Shown here: in pieces, positions 46,806 to 58,990 of the stretch
Numbering within the stretch: position 1 is the stretch's first letter
Layout of the letters: each line of letters begins with the position of its first letter
Source of the DNA: Thinopyrum elongatum
Taxonomy: Eukaryota; Streptophyta; Magnoliopsida; Poales; Poaceae
Length of the DNA: 64,000 nucleotides
Assembly: GCA_011799875.1 (NCBI GenBank)
Contig: CM022301.1
Location: forward strand, 86,633,667 to 86,697,666
Reading direction: 5' to 3'
Translations under genes and position numbers: made by a program
Notes under the pieces: model-generated
Told to the model about the DNA's origin: nothing
What the model saw: the letters and a program-made list of their open reading frames with translations, nothing else
Database searches by the model: none

Positions 46806-48384
46806 TGCTACTTCTTGAGCTTGCGTTGGTTTTTCCCTTGAAGAGGAAAGGGTGATGCAGCAAAGTAGAGTAAGTATTTCCCTCAGTTTTGAGAACCAAG
46901 GTATCAATCCAGTAGGAGACAACACGCAAGTCACCGAATACCTGCACAAACAAACACCAAACTTGCACCCAACGCGATAAGGGGTTGTCAATCCCTTCAC
47001 GGTTACACGCAAAAGTGAGATCTGATAGAGATAGATAAACGGTAAAGTAAATATTTTTGGTCTTTTTGTTTTATAGATTGGAAAGTAAAAGATTGCAAAA
47101 TAGTAGATCAGAAACTCGTAGATTGGAAAGTAGAAGATTGTATGATGGAAAATAGTCCCGGGGGCCATAGGTTTCACTAGAGGCTTCTCTCAAGATAGAA
47201 AATAATACGGTGGGTGAACAAATTACTGCCGAGCAATTGATAGAAAAGCGCAAAGTTATGACGATATCTAAGGCAATGATCATGAATATAGGCATCATAT
47301 CCGTGTCAAGTAGACCAAAACGATTCTGCATCTACTACTATTACTCCACACATCGACGGACTCCTGCCTGCATCTAGAGTATTAAGTTCATGAAGAACAG
47401 AGTAACGCATTAAGAAAGATGACATGATGTAGAGGAATTAACTCAAGCAATATGATGAAAACCCCATCTTTTTATCCTCGATGGCAATAATACAATATGT
47501 GCCTTGCTGCCCCTACTGTCACTGGGAAAGGACACCGCAAGATTGAACCCAAAGCTAAGCACTTCTCCCATTGCAAGAAAAACCAATCTAGTTGGCCATA
47601 CCAAATCGATAGTTCGAAGAGACTTGCAAAGATATCAAATCATGCATAAAAGAATTCAGAGAAGATTCAAATAATATTCATAGATAAGCTGATCATAAAT
47701 CCACAATTCATCGGATCTCGGCAAACACACCACAAAAAAGTATTACATCGAATAGATCTCCAAGAACATCGAGGAGAACGTGGTATTGAGAATCAAAGAG
47801 AGAGAAGAAGCCATCTAGCTACTAGCTATGGACCCGTAGATCTGAGGTAACTACTCACGCTTCATCGGAAGGGCAATGGTGTTGAGGTAGAAGCCCTCCG
47901 TGATCGAATCCCCCTCCGGCAGTACGCCGGAAAAGGCCCCTAGATGGGATCTCACGGGTACAGAAGGTTGCGGCGGTGGATAAGTCTTTTCATGGATGCC
48001 TCTGGTGGTTTGCGCATATAAGAGTATATATTGGCGAAAGAATTAGGTCAGGTGACGCACGAGGGGCCTACAAGGGTGGGGGCACGCCCTCCGTCCTTGT
48101 GGCCGCCTCGTGGCTTCTCTGACTTGCACTCCAAGTCCTCTGGTTTCCTTTTGGTCCAAGAAAGATCATCGCAAAAGTTTTATTCCGTTTGGACTCCGTT
48201 TGGTATTCCTTTTCTGCGAAACTCAAAAATAGGGAAAAAACAGGAACTGGCACTGGGCTCTAGGTTAATAGGTTAGTCCCAAAAAATAATATAAAATAGC
48301 ATATTAATGCATATAAAACATCCAAAACAGATAATATAATAGCATGGAACAATCAAAAATTATAGATACGTTGGAGACGTATCA
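46806..48384 (-). repeat. LTR 3 (right outer, 5') of the array
   Basis: 1579 bp, TGCTACTTC...GACGTATCA. In the first 150 bp it shares more variant bases with LTR 1 than with LTR 2. The right flank is TTCCC. Confidence 0.9.
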
Positions 48385-49902
48385 TTCCCCCCCCCTCCCA
48401 TCACCTCCTTTTCACCATTCGAAAACCCAGGCCGCCATAACCTCTCTGCTCCAGCCGCGAAACCCCACCCTCCACCGTCCGCCACCCCGCCCCTGCCCAG
48501 TCGGAGCCTCTTCCCCGACAATGTCGTCCACCGCAACAGCTCGACGTTCCTCATCCACTGCCCAGATGAGGATCTGTCGTCGATCTCGTCGTCCTGCCGG
48601 TTCAGCCGCCCCGTCCTCCACCTCCAAGGAGCTGCTCTGACGATCGCCTCATCTATCCCGGATGCTCCATCCCCACAGCGCCGCCTTAACCTGCTCCACC
48701 GGAACAGCAGCATCCTCACCGACTCCTCCGATGAAGCCAAGGCCTACTCGGTGCCACCAAGGAGGTTCTGCACTCACCGCTGCATTTTATTTTTTATTCG
48801 ATCTCACAGGGCTGCCGGTGCTCGATACCGAGTAGCCATGGCAGGTCTCCATCGACGGCGCCGTAGCCGGCCACTTCCTCCATGGCATCTCTCCCCCATG
48901 TCATTGATTCCTCGGCGGCGACTTTCACACCAGCACTAGCTGCTGCGCCATCTCTTGCTCGTGCTATGGCTCTACTCTTAATGTCGATCGCGCTGCTGCT
49001 CTGCTCTTGCTTTCGTTCGTGCTGCTCTCTGCTCTACCCTTGCTGTCAGTCGCGCTGCTGCTCCACTCTTGCTCTCGTTAGTGCTGCTGCTCTGCTCTGC
49101 TCTGCTCTTGCTCTTGCTCATGCTGCTGCTGCTTCTACATGACCTGCGGCAGCTACAGGAGTTGCTGCTTTAGCACTCGCTCGCGGTGCTACTACATGAG
49201 CTGCTCTCTGCTAGTGTGTTCCCTACTCGAGCGACTGCTGATTTAGATCACTTCTTCTCTGCTACCAGTGCTCGAATGGCCTAAACTTCTATTGCAGTGC
49301 TCTGCTACTAGTTCAATCAGTTTCGTCAGTAAAGTTCAGTTTCGATAATAAAATTCAGTTTCTACTGTAAAGTTCAGTTTCTTCAGTTACGTTCAGAGTC
49401 AACAGTATTTACCACATCTGTTGGAGCGGCCGCGGCTGATGCATTTTACATCTAGCACTTGTTGGTGATGTATTTTACATCATCTATTGCAGATGCTATT
49501 AGAATCCCACTTCAGATTAACGTTTTATGTCTTGTCCTGCTCCAGCCTCGCCGTCGTACACCTCACCGAAGCTGCTCCAATGACGGACCCGTCCATCATA
49601 GTGGAGCAATACCCTTGGCGCAGTCTCCATAGGCTTCAAATCTTCTTCCCCGCCTCCGACAGTCACATCAGCATCACCATCCTCCACATCCAACCCAATG
49701 ATGCTGAGGTCAACAAGGCTACGCCAAAGAGGTTGTACACTCGTCGCATCACTTTTGTACTCTACATTCATGTCGATCCCTCAGGGATCCTTTGGTTCAA
49801 AGCAGTTGCAAATCTAGAAAGAAATGAATCGTGGTCACAAAGTTAACAGTGAGAAAACTAAATGCTCTTTTGAACCACAATTTGAACCGGTTTAGCAAGA
49901 TA

Positions 49903-50709
49903 GGATGCGTTTGGTTCACGGGATAGCCACCCAAGGGACAGGGATAGCCATTTTTTATTGGATAGCAGCTATTTGGTTTGTGGGCGAGCTTGGATAAGAT
50001 AGGATAGGGATAGCCATATGCTTGGAATATGCCTCAAAAATCCGGCTGCCCCCACGTGCGAAAATGTCACGGACATGCCCATCCACCCACACGCGCGATC
50101 GAAACGTTTTCTCGCACTGTGGCGCTGGCTTTCCCAAAAGCAATGCATGGGCGTCCATGTACGTGGTGTGAGTGATCTACGTGTGCATGCGTGTGTCCTG
50201 TACGTCATGTGAGTGAGCTGCGTGCATAGGCAGCTTGGGTGGTGTACGCTGTACGTGGGCAGCCGTTGTTGTATTTGTACGCGGATGGCCGATGTTTTAC
50301 GTCTGTACGCGATGTATGCATGCGCTTATATTTGTACGCGAGCGGGCGATGTTGTACGTCTATACGCGGTGTATGCAGGTGGTTGTATTCTGTGTACGCG
50401 GCCGGCGATGTCGTACGTTCTGTGTACGCGTAGGTGTGTGTGGTGTACATGCTGTGTGTGATGTGTTCGTGAGCTGCGTGGTGCTGGAAGTTGCATATGG
50501 CCCGATTGATGGGAGAGATGAGATGAAAAGAGAGTATTTTGATAGCAAAGTATGAAAAAATGGCTATCCCAACCATGATATATCCTTCAAACCAAACAAA
50601 ACATGGGCAAACATCATCCCCCAACCAAACAGAAAAAATGGCCATCCCTAGCCAGCTGGATGGGGATACCCATAACCACCCTAGCATCTCACTCTAACCA
50701 AACGCGCCC
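49903..50709. mobile_element. 807-bp TIR element in an intron (hAT/PIF-like MITE or short transposon)
   Basis: The left end GGATGCGTTTGGTT pairs with the right end AACCAAACGCGCCC as an inverted repeat. ATA flanks both sides (49900-49902 and 50710-50712). Inside, GGGATAGCCA-type motifs recur in inverted orientation near both ends (49920-49960 and 50560-50690). There is no transposase ORF. Confidence 0.65.
50220..50455 (+). repeat. Tandem repeat of about 60 bp inside the TIR element
   Basis: Three to four diverged units share TTGTACGCG, (C/G)GGC(C/G)GATGTTGTACGTCT and (G/A)TACGCG(G/A)TGTATGCA. Several frames stay open across it, which is a repeat effect and not evidence for a protein. Confidence 0.65.
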
Positions 50710-52199
50710 ATAGCCATTATATGATATTCATGTGGACCAAATAAGCTCACAAAATTTTTGAGGGCAGGCTTCAGCTTGTTGAAGACTGCCTACTTGAATC
50801 GCCACTGGTTCAAAGAAAAAGTGAAGGAAAACATAGGAATTGGCAACTTTTCTATGGTACTACTATTCATGCATTTGGTTAGAAGGAATGGAGCAAAGAA
50901 AAACTGGAGTTTTTTTCCTTTGGTGTCTCTTTCAAAGAAAAAGCGTAGGAATTTTAATATCCACTTGGATGTCCTTTTCAAATTCATATGCATGAAGAAC
51001 AGGACTAAGTGCATTACTGGCATAATAAGATTCTTATTTTACATTTTCATGTGGTTTGACTTTAATTTGACCATGTTTCTCCATTCGTATGTTCTTCCAA
51101 TTCATGTGAACCAAACACCCAGGTTGACAGAAATCCTGTGTTTGCAAATGCTCTGTTTTGCACGTGCATTCCTATCCTATTCATGTGTTTTTCCTGTTCT
51201 TGCGTTTTTAGAATCCTCTAATTCTAAGGAGCCCTTACAGATTTGCTTCATTTTCAGATAGGTGTCAAAGAAAACTCTGTGTGTTTTGTCCCGCTCCTGC
51301 CGTGCCGTTATACACCCCACCTGGGGTGCACCATCGACGGAAGCATCAACCGCAGCAGAGACCCCTTTGCAGACCTTCTTTCGCCGCCTCAGATCATCTT
51401 CCCCATTGTCGTCAGGCATGCCAACTGCATTACCATCATCGACGGAGCAGATGAACCTGAGGACTACACAGTTCCGGAAGAGAGGTCACACTCTTTTGTG
51501 TCTGCTTACGTTATACATCGATTATTATTACCTGCTACTTTATCGTCCTGTTCACCTCTTAGACTCCGAGTCAAGTCCAAACTAATGTTCAAACTTGAGT
51601 TTTAAAATGCCTGCAGGGCACATATCAAGGCAGCAACGAATAGTATCTCTGTGTACTATCTAGTTCATCTCGAGTCTTCTATGTGGTTCATGTTGGGTGA
51701 GCAAGAAACAGTAGACGAGCCATCAACTATCTTTTTAAACTGAAGCTATCATTTGCCTGCAATCATTAGTTTTGGATCTATCCACTCGTTAGCTACCATC
51801 AGTCTTGATTTCTGCATGCACCCCTTAGGCCTTACATAATCTAACTATGTTTTTTTATTATGTATGTCAGTTATTGTACACAATCATACTAAACATGTAG
51901 AGAAAAAGAGAAGACAGTTGCGTGGGAATATAATGTCATGCAGACGCCGCTCCATGGTGGGCGCAGTGGGGCCCCCTCCCCCCATTCCAGATTGTATTCC
52001 AGAGGAAGATAACTATTCAGAGGGTGATTCAGAGGGAGCTGACCACTCCTATTTACCCCCTGAGGTGTTTGCTCTAACCTGGCATGTTGATGTTGGTCAT
52101 ATCATGCATATGGCGTCTCGCATTGCTTACTTTATACATCTTATATGTCATCAGCTTAGTCTAGATTTGCTTTGTGTGAATGCCACCTGTTTGGTTTCT

Positions 52200-53420
52200 A
52201 TATTATATATGTGAATTGTGCAATGTCATCTTGTTTAGCCAGGCATCATATACGTGAATCATGCAATGCCATCCTGTTTAGCCAGTCATCGTATATGTGA
52301 ATTGTATCGTGCCATACTATTTTTTTCATCATGTATTCCATTTGTCGACAATGTTTGTATATTCATCTACTCTTCCTGTGAATCAGCCATTTGAGTCAGT
52401 GATGGGAAAATCTGGAGTGAAAACAAGGTCTTCTGAGCAGTCAGTGCTACCTGTCGATGCAGATTTCTTGCTGGTTACAGACAGCTCCTCAGAGGAGGAT
52501 TCAGAGACAAATGACCAGTCGTATTCCCCCCTGAGGTGTATGCTCTAACTTGGCATGGTTATATTGCTCGTATCATGAATATGGTGTCTTGCATTGCCAT
52601 GCCATCTGCTTAGATTAGACATGCTTTGTGTGAATGCCTCCTGTTTACTTTCTATATCAGATATGTGAATTATGCAATGTCATGTTTTTTAGCTAGTTAT
52701 CATATATGTGAATTATGCACCGCCATCCTCTGTAGCCAGGCATCATATATGTGAATTATCTCATGCCATATTTTTTTCATTAGGTATTCCATTTGTCAAC
52801 AATCTGTGTATATTGAACTACTCTTCATGTGCATCAGCCATTTGAGCCAGTTATGGAAAATCCGGAGTGAAAATAAGGTCTTCAGAGCAGACAATGGTAC
52901 CTGTTGAAGCATATATCTCGATGGTTACAGGTAGCTCCTTAGAGGAGGATTCAGAGAGAGATGACTAGTCCTATATCCCACCTAAGGTGTATGCTCTAAC
53001 TTCCAATATTGTTTATATTTCTCATATCATGCATATGGTGTCTTACATTGCTTAGTTTAGACATCATATACACAATACTCAATGTCATCTGCTTAGTTTA
53101 GAGATCATACATGCGAGTGACAGCTGCTTAGTATATGAATCAATTATGTGAATTATATCATGCCATCCTATATAGTTAGACAACATGTATGTGAATTATT
53201 TCATCCCAACCTATTTTAGAAAGACATCATATAGTTATGTCATGTCATCATGTTTAGATACTCATCATATGTTGAATTATGCCATTATATCCTGTTAAGT
53301 TATCCATCATATATCTGAAACTGTGTCATGCTATCCTATTTAGTTAGCCATCATATATGTGAAATTCTGTCATGCTGTCCTATTTGGTTAGACAACATAT
53401 ATGTGAATTACCACATCTGT
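52200..53420 (+). repeat. Intronic minisatellite of about 43 bp in three successive introns
   Basis: Diverged units of the form CATCATATATGTGAATTATG followed by CAATGCCATCCTGTTTAGCC recur at 52207-52320, 52665-52775 and 53130-53415, interrupted by the duplicated exons at 52387 and 52838. The introns were evidently copied together with the exons. Confidence 0.7.
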
Positions 53421-54737
53421 CTATAATACAATGTCTGTACATTCAATTTCTTTTCTTGTTTATCAACCATTTGAATTGGAGGGAGTGATGGCCGTATCTA
53501 AGGGAGTAAAAAACCCGTTCTTCACAAAAGATGGTGGTACCCGTTGGTGCAGATAGAACCATGGTTGTACTGGCCCACAAACTAGCCCCACCACACATAA
53601 TCGAGACTCTTCCAGATTGTACACCTACACCGTTGGACAGAGAACCAGCTACACCCCATCTAACCCCAACCCCGGCAGATAGTAACCCACTTCTAGTTGA
53701 CACAGCACCATGTCCACCACAGAGTACCCCCACACGAGGAGTTTGTAAGGCAACTGCAGTGCCCAAAGCACGAAGACCACCACAGCAAGCCCAAACTCCA
53801 TGTTTAAAGCAGAAGAGCAACTGTTCTCAGGTCAGATTCCGTAGCTATGGTTCATACTCCTTTGCTCTTGCATCACTGTATTTACTCATACCAACTAATT
53901 TCAAATTTTAAGGATCCAATTGAAACTCCAATGGCGCAACAGGTATGTTTTACACCTATTTCTTTAACTGCATTGCTGTTCTAACTTCTTGCTCTATGTT
54001 GATTTCAGTTTCAGTTGTATAAACAGTTATCTTCTCATGTCATGCACATTACAAGTGTTGTTAGTGCTGTGTAGTTTCCCACACTTATATTCTGTCTGCT
54101 ATTGTGTCTTAAAAAGATATGATTTGAACTGTGTCTCTATCTTGATTTGCCAACATAAACTAGAATGATATAGACAATACAGTGACCATAGTACATAGAT
54201 ATATGTTTGTTTCATGCTGTTATCATGTCCACCTTACTACTGAACCAGTTTACCAAAATGAGTTTCATATACTACATGATAAACCGTTGATGTGTCTATT
54301 TGTTTCTCTTGTAGAATGCGAACAGAATATTGGAGAAGAGCACTCCATTATGCAATGGTAGAGAAAGTAATGCAGATAAGGTTCAAGATAGTGAGACAAC
54401 CCTGTTGGTCTCCAAGAAAGGTGACAAAAACTATCTTGTAGACAGTGAGACAACCCTAAAGTCCTGTGTTGATGTAGTGTTCGAGTTACTGGCCACTACC
54501 GCTGGCACAAGCTCTTCGAACTCCCTGCCTGAATCACTTCGGCTTCTTCTGTCTCAGCTACAAGCTGAAAGGCATTAGTCAACTGTGCTGCAGCAAGAAG
54601 CCGAAGGACTGAGGAAGTCCCTGCATAATTCATATGCATACTTTCTGGTGCAACAGCAAGCGCTGGAGGATTTTAGCGCCAAACAAGAGAAAAATAATAA
54701 GCTTGCTAAGCTTCTCGCCAGCATGCTGGGTATCTAG

Positions 54738-54981
54738 GATATCGTTTCTTGAGCTCTTCTGAAGTGGTTTCAGTTCTGGACTTGATTTGCTGCCGCGTTT
54801 ATTTGCACTAGTGGCCAATTTAGACCCGGTGTATGTAATATGCTGCTTTGTTCCCTATATTTGCACTGGTGGCGAACTTTGATGCCCAGTGGATGTAATA
54901 TGTGTAATAGCCGTAATAGCCTAGCGTAATTTGCTTGCTTATTTATTTCCTAATTGTCTTGTTTAATTGTTTGGTTGTAGT
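54738..54981 (+). other. 3' flank of the exon-duplicated unit
   Basis: Two copies of a segment with TTTGCACT(A/G)GTGGC, then CCNGTG(T/G)ATGTAATATG, lie at 54804-54843 and 54859-54902. TATTTATTTCCTAATTG follows. It resembles a 3' UTR, with no clear AATAAA. Confidence 0.4.
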
Positions 54982-56307
54982 CACTACATTTTAGCACCAA
55001 GTATTTTTTTAAACTAGGCCACAATAACCATGGGCAACATACTGACCGTTGTCACCATGGTCCTGCTACCTGCCGTAGTGACCATGGGACTCCTACGGGC
55101 CGTAGGATCCATGGTCCTTCTACGAGCCGTAGAATCATTGGGACTTCTACGGGCCATATGATCGATTGACCAAACATGGGCCGTACTATTCGTGGACCAA
55201 TAACGGTCCGCAATATGGGCCATAAACGGGCTAGAGTGGAATTCGTCTATTTATCGCCAGACCATAATGGGCCGTTAATAGGCCGATATGTATAACGGGC
55301 TTAATTCGATTGACAGGCATAATGGGTCGTTAATGGGCCGTATTTCATAATGCTTTGAAAACAGCCCAACGGGTTAACAGGCAACAAACGGGCCGACTGT
55401 AACCACGGGCTAAATTTGGCCCACAAACGGAACAGGCCAGTAACATACCGTAAGTAACCGAATGCTGGAAATGAGCCCAAGAATAAATGGGCCCTTAGAA
55501 GGCCGAAAGGTCATACGGGCTGGAAACGGCCCAATTGAATAATGGGCCGTTAATGGGCATAAAGCGATACATTGTTCATTACAGGCCAGTTTCACCACGG
55601 GCCTTTAATGGGCCCAGAGTTACAAAGGGCCTCATCTGGGCTGAAAGACGTCATGGGCCATACATGGGCCGGAAGTTAAAACGGGCCGGAATCATATTGG
55701 ACGACCCAGATGACGTTTCTGGGCCTAATTCGGATAGGCCATAACAGGCCGTGAGTTAGCGGGCTGTAAATGGGCTATATGCGAACTGGCCGTTAACAGG
55801 CTTTCCGTGGGCCGGCCCGCTTCCTTTCGACCAAGTCAAACAGGCCGGCCTTTTGACCTGAATGGGCCGCTGTTGGGCCTTCCCACATGTAGACGTATCA
55901 TAGGCGCCTCCTGTCCATTGCGTGGTTGACATCTGTCTCAACGCGGAGCTGACACGTGGTTGCTACGGCCAATGAGAATTTTACACATGGAAAATCCCCA
56001 TTGGTCTGGGCAGTTAACGGGTTATCGGATCCAAACTGGAACCCGATAACTTAACGGTGACCCGTTATAGTGGATGCCACGTGTCGGTTACCCTTGACGA
56101 AAGCACTTCTATGACGCGCTATTTATCGTCATGGAAGTGGACACTTCCGTGATGATAATTTTGGTATTGTCATGGAACACTTCTACGACAGCACAGGTAT
56201 GACTATCTTGATTCTGTCATAAAATCGTCATGGATGTACATGCATGACAGAAAACGTGACCTACTATGATAAACACGTATCATCACGAAAGTGTTTTTTT
56301 TGTAGTG
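54982..56307. mobile_element. GGGCC-rich terminal region of a DNA transposon (CACTA-like end at 56307)
   Basis: 55016-55900 is packed with GGGCC, TGGGCCGTTAATGGGCC-like and CTACGGGCCGTAG-like short inverted motifs. 56060-56290 has repeated CGTCATGGA/TCCATGACG motifs. The right end reads on the minus strand as CACTACAAAAAAAACACTTT, which fits a CACTA-type terminus. CACTACATTTTAG at 54982 could be the other end of a 1.3-kb element, but the flanking triplets (AGT and ATG) do not match. Alternatively this is the 3' end of a larger element that carries the exon-duplicated unit. Confidence 0.5.
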
Positions 56308-57656
56308 ATGCAACCACATTCAAACGGATCTACCGAAGGAAGGTAGCAATCCAACCACCACCTAATCTATGCCAAAGAAAGAAAGTCAGATATACATCCC
56401 ATGTGATGCCAGAATCGACAAGTTGTGAACCAAACAAAGCAAGATCAACAATCTTGACAGTGGTTAACAAGGTCAGTTTTCCAGCATCCGAGAAGGTGAT
56501 ATCATGAACTCCTGTCACCATCTTGTATGATTGGCCACAACAACAAGCTCTACATGCCCCGTGTATATGTCATGTTGCAAGAATAAGGTATAATGCCAAA
56601 ATATTGCACCAACAACATCTATGGTCGCAAGAAGGATCAAGGAGATATGTGGCCAAGCTATTTCAGCAAGGGATTCCGACAAGGAAAATAATGACAATCA
56701 AGGAGTAAAACTGGCAACAAAGGTATGAAGATTCTTGCCCGGCTGTCATGGTTTGGATACCCAAGTCAGCGTGAGAGCATGATTCCATATGGATGAACAT
56801 GGACAGACGCTCAGAGGCCTACTCTATTTCATAAGGACCTCATGTCCAGCTATCCCCTTTGTCCAACTGCACATGCTCAAAATTGTCAGAGTGGAATACC
56901 CAAGTCTATTCCGTCAGAACCAAGATTCCTTTTCCACTTCAGCAGTTTGATTTCAGCGGCTGTGTTAAAGTAACTCACAACCTATTACCACATATGGATA
57001 TACCAATAGCATGGGTAAGTCAACAGCTGAACAATCAGCTTAGATCATGTGTTCTCACTTGTGAAACTAAATGTACGGAGAGCCTGCCATGAAAAGTATC
57101 TTCCTGCCAGAACAACTGTCAGTTCAGTCTCGAGATGCTACCGTTCGAGGTATGTTACAGCTATAAGGCCGTACCCCTTTATACTACTCACGACAGGGGA
57201 CAGTCAAATCTTTGGTACATATCCCATGCTCGAGCAAAAAAACAAACCCATATGAGTCAATACCACCTACGAGCAGTCAGATCCCGTCAGGGAAATGGCT
57301 ATGATTCTCAGCATTGTTTGAAACCGGAAGACATACATCTATTTGAGCACCCCGATGGAAGAAATTAAAAGGTTTCGTGTTCACAATAAATGTATTCTCA
57401 GATTCTATGGATATTACCGGCAGATATAAACAAATCAAAGTCAGCATCAGGTTTGACACATGAGGAAGGATCCATCTGGATTTTGGGATAAGATAAGCAA
57501 ACTACCCAGAGCAAGGTAATCAGAGCATATGAAAATCAGGGGGAACAACCTACAAAGGAAAAGGATACCTGAGTTGGAAACAGTTTCCGTAAGTCATACT
57601 TGTTCCCTCAGCAACCAAATCTCGAGGGACGAGATTTTTCTTAAGGGGGGTAGAGT
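56308..57656 (+). mobile_element. Internal region of element E (gypsy-like), 3' part
   Basis: The sequence leads into TTTTTCTTAAGGGGGGTAGAG, a polypurine tract at 57635-57655, directly before an LTR start at 57657. No gag or pol motif is readable in the 1.35 kb. The left part of the element is missing, cut at the 56307 transposon end. Confidence 0.6.
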
Positions 57657-58069
57657 TGTAACACCCTAATTTTTGGTGCTTTCTTTTTCTCTTTGATTTA
57701 CTTGGTTTTTGCTCTGATTTTCTTTTTGGAGCAGTTCTATGGACTTGAAATCTGGGAGATCTTCATTTCTTCTTCTCCCAAGTGGTTCATCATTTTTCAA
57801 ATCTTCCCCAAGATCTTTCCATTTCCATTTTAGCCCAACTCCAAATTCTTTTTCTTAGGAGTATTCCTTTTGATATTAAAGGAATAATCCTGTTTGATCT
57901 AGGTTGTGAAGCAACCTATATTTCTGTCTTCCACAAAATTCACAAATAATTCTCATAAATTGTTTCGATCATATATTCCCCAAATATGTCCAAACCTTCC
58001 TTGTCGAGTTCAAAAATAATTCAGCAATATTCATTCTTCAATTCTATCCAGAGTGGCCTTTTGTGAAGG

Positions 58070-58720
58070 AACTGCCACCTATCTTTTCTTGATTGCTCCC
58101 AAACTTTTTGAGCACTCTCTCATATCCAAATAATTGCCTCATGCCATAACTCAGTTCCATTTGCCTAGCCAATCTTCCTCGACTATTTTCCAAAGTTTTT
58201 GTCCAGAGGGAAACTTGGTGAAGGAAGTACTAGCTAGGAATATCCAAATGAGTTGAAATTTTGCAAGCTCCTTAATATGCCCAAATCATGAATCTCCACC
58301 AACTTTTAGCACCATACAACTATCTAAGTGAACACACCTTCAAATCTTTGTTTCTGGCAATATTTTCAGGTTGTGAAGCAACTATATTTTATATTGCTTC
58401 ATTAAATCTAAAAATTTACCAGAGCATGCTCCTACCTACATACCTTCTCTCCACCAAATTTGAGATCTTTTCATCAAACCAATATTCCTCCATAATTATC
58501 TCAAATTTCTGGACAGAGAGGATCACTGTGAAGGAAGTACCATTTTGGCACGTCCAAATTGTATGAAACTTTTACAGAATCTTCATATGTCTATATCATC
58601 ATGCCTTGCCAAATTTCAACCCCATCAATCACTCTATGTGAGTGCCACATCCATTTCCCTTTTCTGGACCCATTTTGTAGTTGCAAAGCAACTATGTTGT
58701 ACTATGGTCCATTTCAGTCC
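58070..58720 (+). repeat. Degenerate tandem repeat of about 310 bp in the element E LTR
   Basis: GTGAAGGAAGTAC(T/C)A, then a (T/G)TCCAAAT..TGAAA box recurs at 58217 and 58530, with a shorter relative at 58069. (G)GTTGTGAAGCAAC(C)TAT recurs at 57903, 58369 and 58681. AT-rich, no coding content. Confidence 0.5.
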
Positions 58721-58990
58721 ATATTCCATAGGATCATAGTCCTTCTTACCCTAATCATCTTTGACATCATTTCTGGTCATTTTGTCAAGCCATTACCACA
58801 GGACAGGACAGGAGTGTGACCAAGTTTGCTATAGCAAACTTTGCTTGATGAATCCCATCATTCCAGAACTCCTTCTGTTGATCTATCACCTCATGAGGGC
58901 CCCAGGGTGCAAGGACAAAATGCTAGACAGCATTTGCCAGGCTCCCGTGCCCTCCCCTTGCCATGCCACATGGTGAGCATGTTGGATGCA

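Larger units (their letters stand above)
37276..48384 (-). mobile_element. Tandem three-LTR, two-body array of a gypsy-like element related to A
   Basis: The order is LTR 37276-38875, body 38876-42465, LTR 42466-44062, body 44063-46805, LTR 46806-48384. TTCCC flanks only the outermost ends (37271-37275 and 48385-48389). Each body has a polypurine tract at its left and a tRNA-Asp primer site at its right, so both read on the minus strand and share the middle LTR. One insertion followed by unequal LTR recombination explains this. The bodies look nearly identical except for an 850-bp loss in the second. There is no pol in either. Confidence 0.92.
48385..54737 (+). pseudogene. Multi-exon gene-like unit with serially duplicated exons, function unknown
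   Basis: Exon-like blocks: about 48400-48768; 49493-49731; 51258-51484; 51901-52064; 52387-52535; 52838-52986; about 53460-53830; 53913-53942; 54315-54737. Donors are AG/GT throughout. Blocks 1-3 are diverged copies of one another (ends encode SDEAKAYSVPPR, NDAEVNKATPKR, ADEPEDYTVPEE). Blocks 4-7 are copies of a second exon (SEGDSEGADHSYLPPE, SEEDSETNDQSY). Block 7 is Pro/Thr-rich. The last exon reads as a coiled coil (SLPESLRLLLSQLQAERH). Damage: one-base deletions in 52387-52535 and 52838-52986 (149 instead of 150 bp), TAG in 52838-52986, an altered acceptor (CAA) at block 7, and TAG at 54576-54578. I recall similar last exons from many wheat loci, so it may be carried by a DNA transposon. 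Confidence 0.5.

Noticed and set aside
50213..50461. Cys-rich small protein ORFs
   Set aside because: They are the direct translation of a tandem repeat and appear in more than one frame.
54982..56307. Complete 1.3-kb CACTA-like element
   Set aside because: Both ends begin CACTACA, but the following bases differ and the flanking triplets (AGT, ATG) do not match, so only the right end is accepted.
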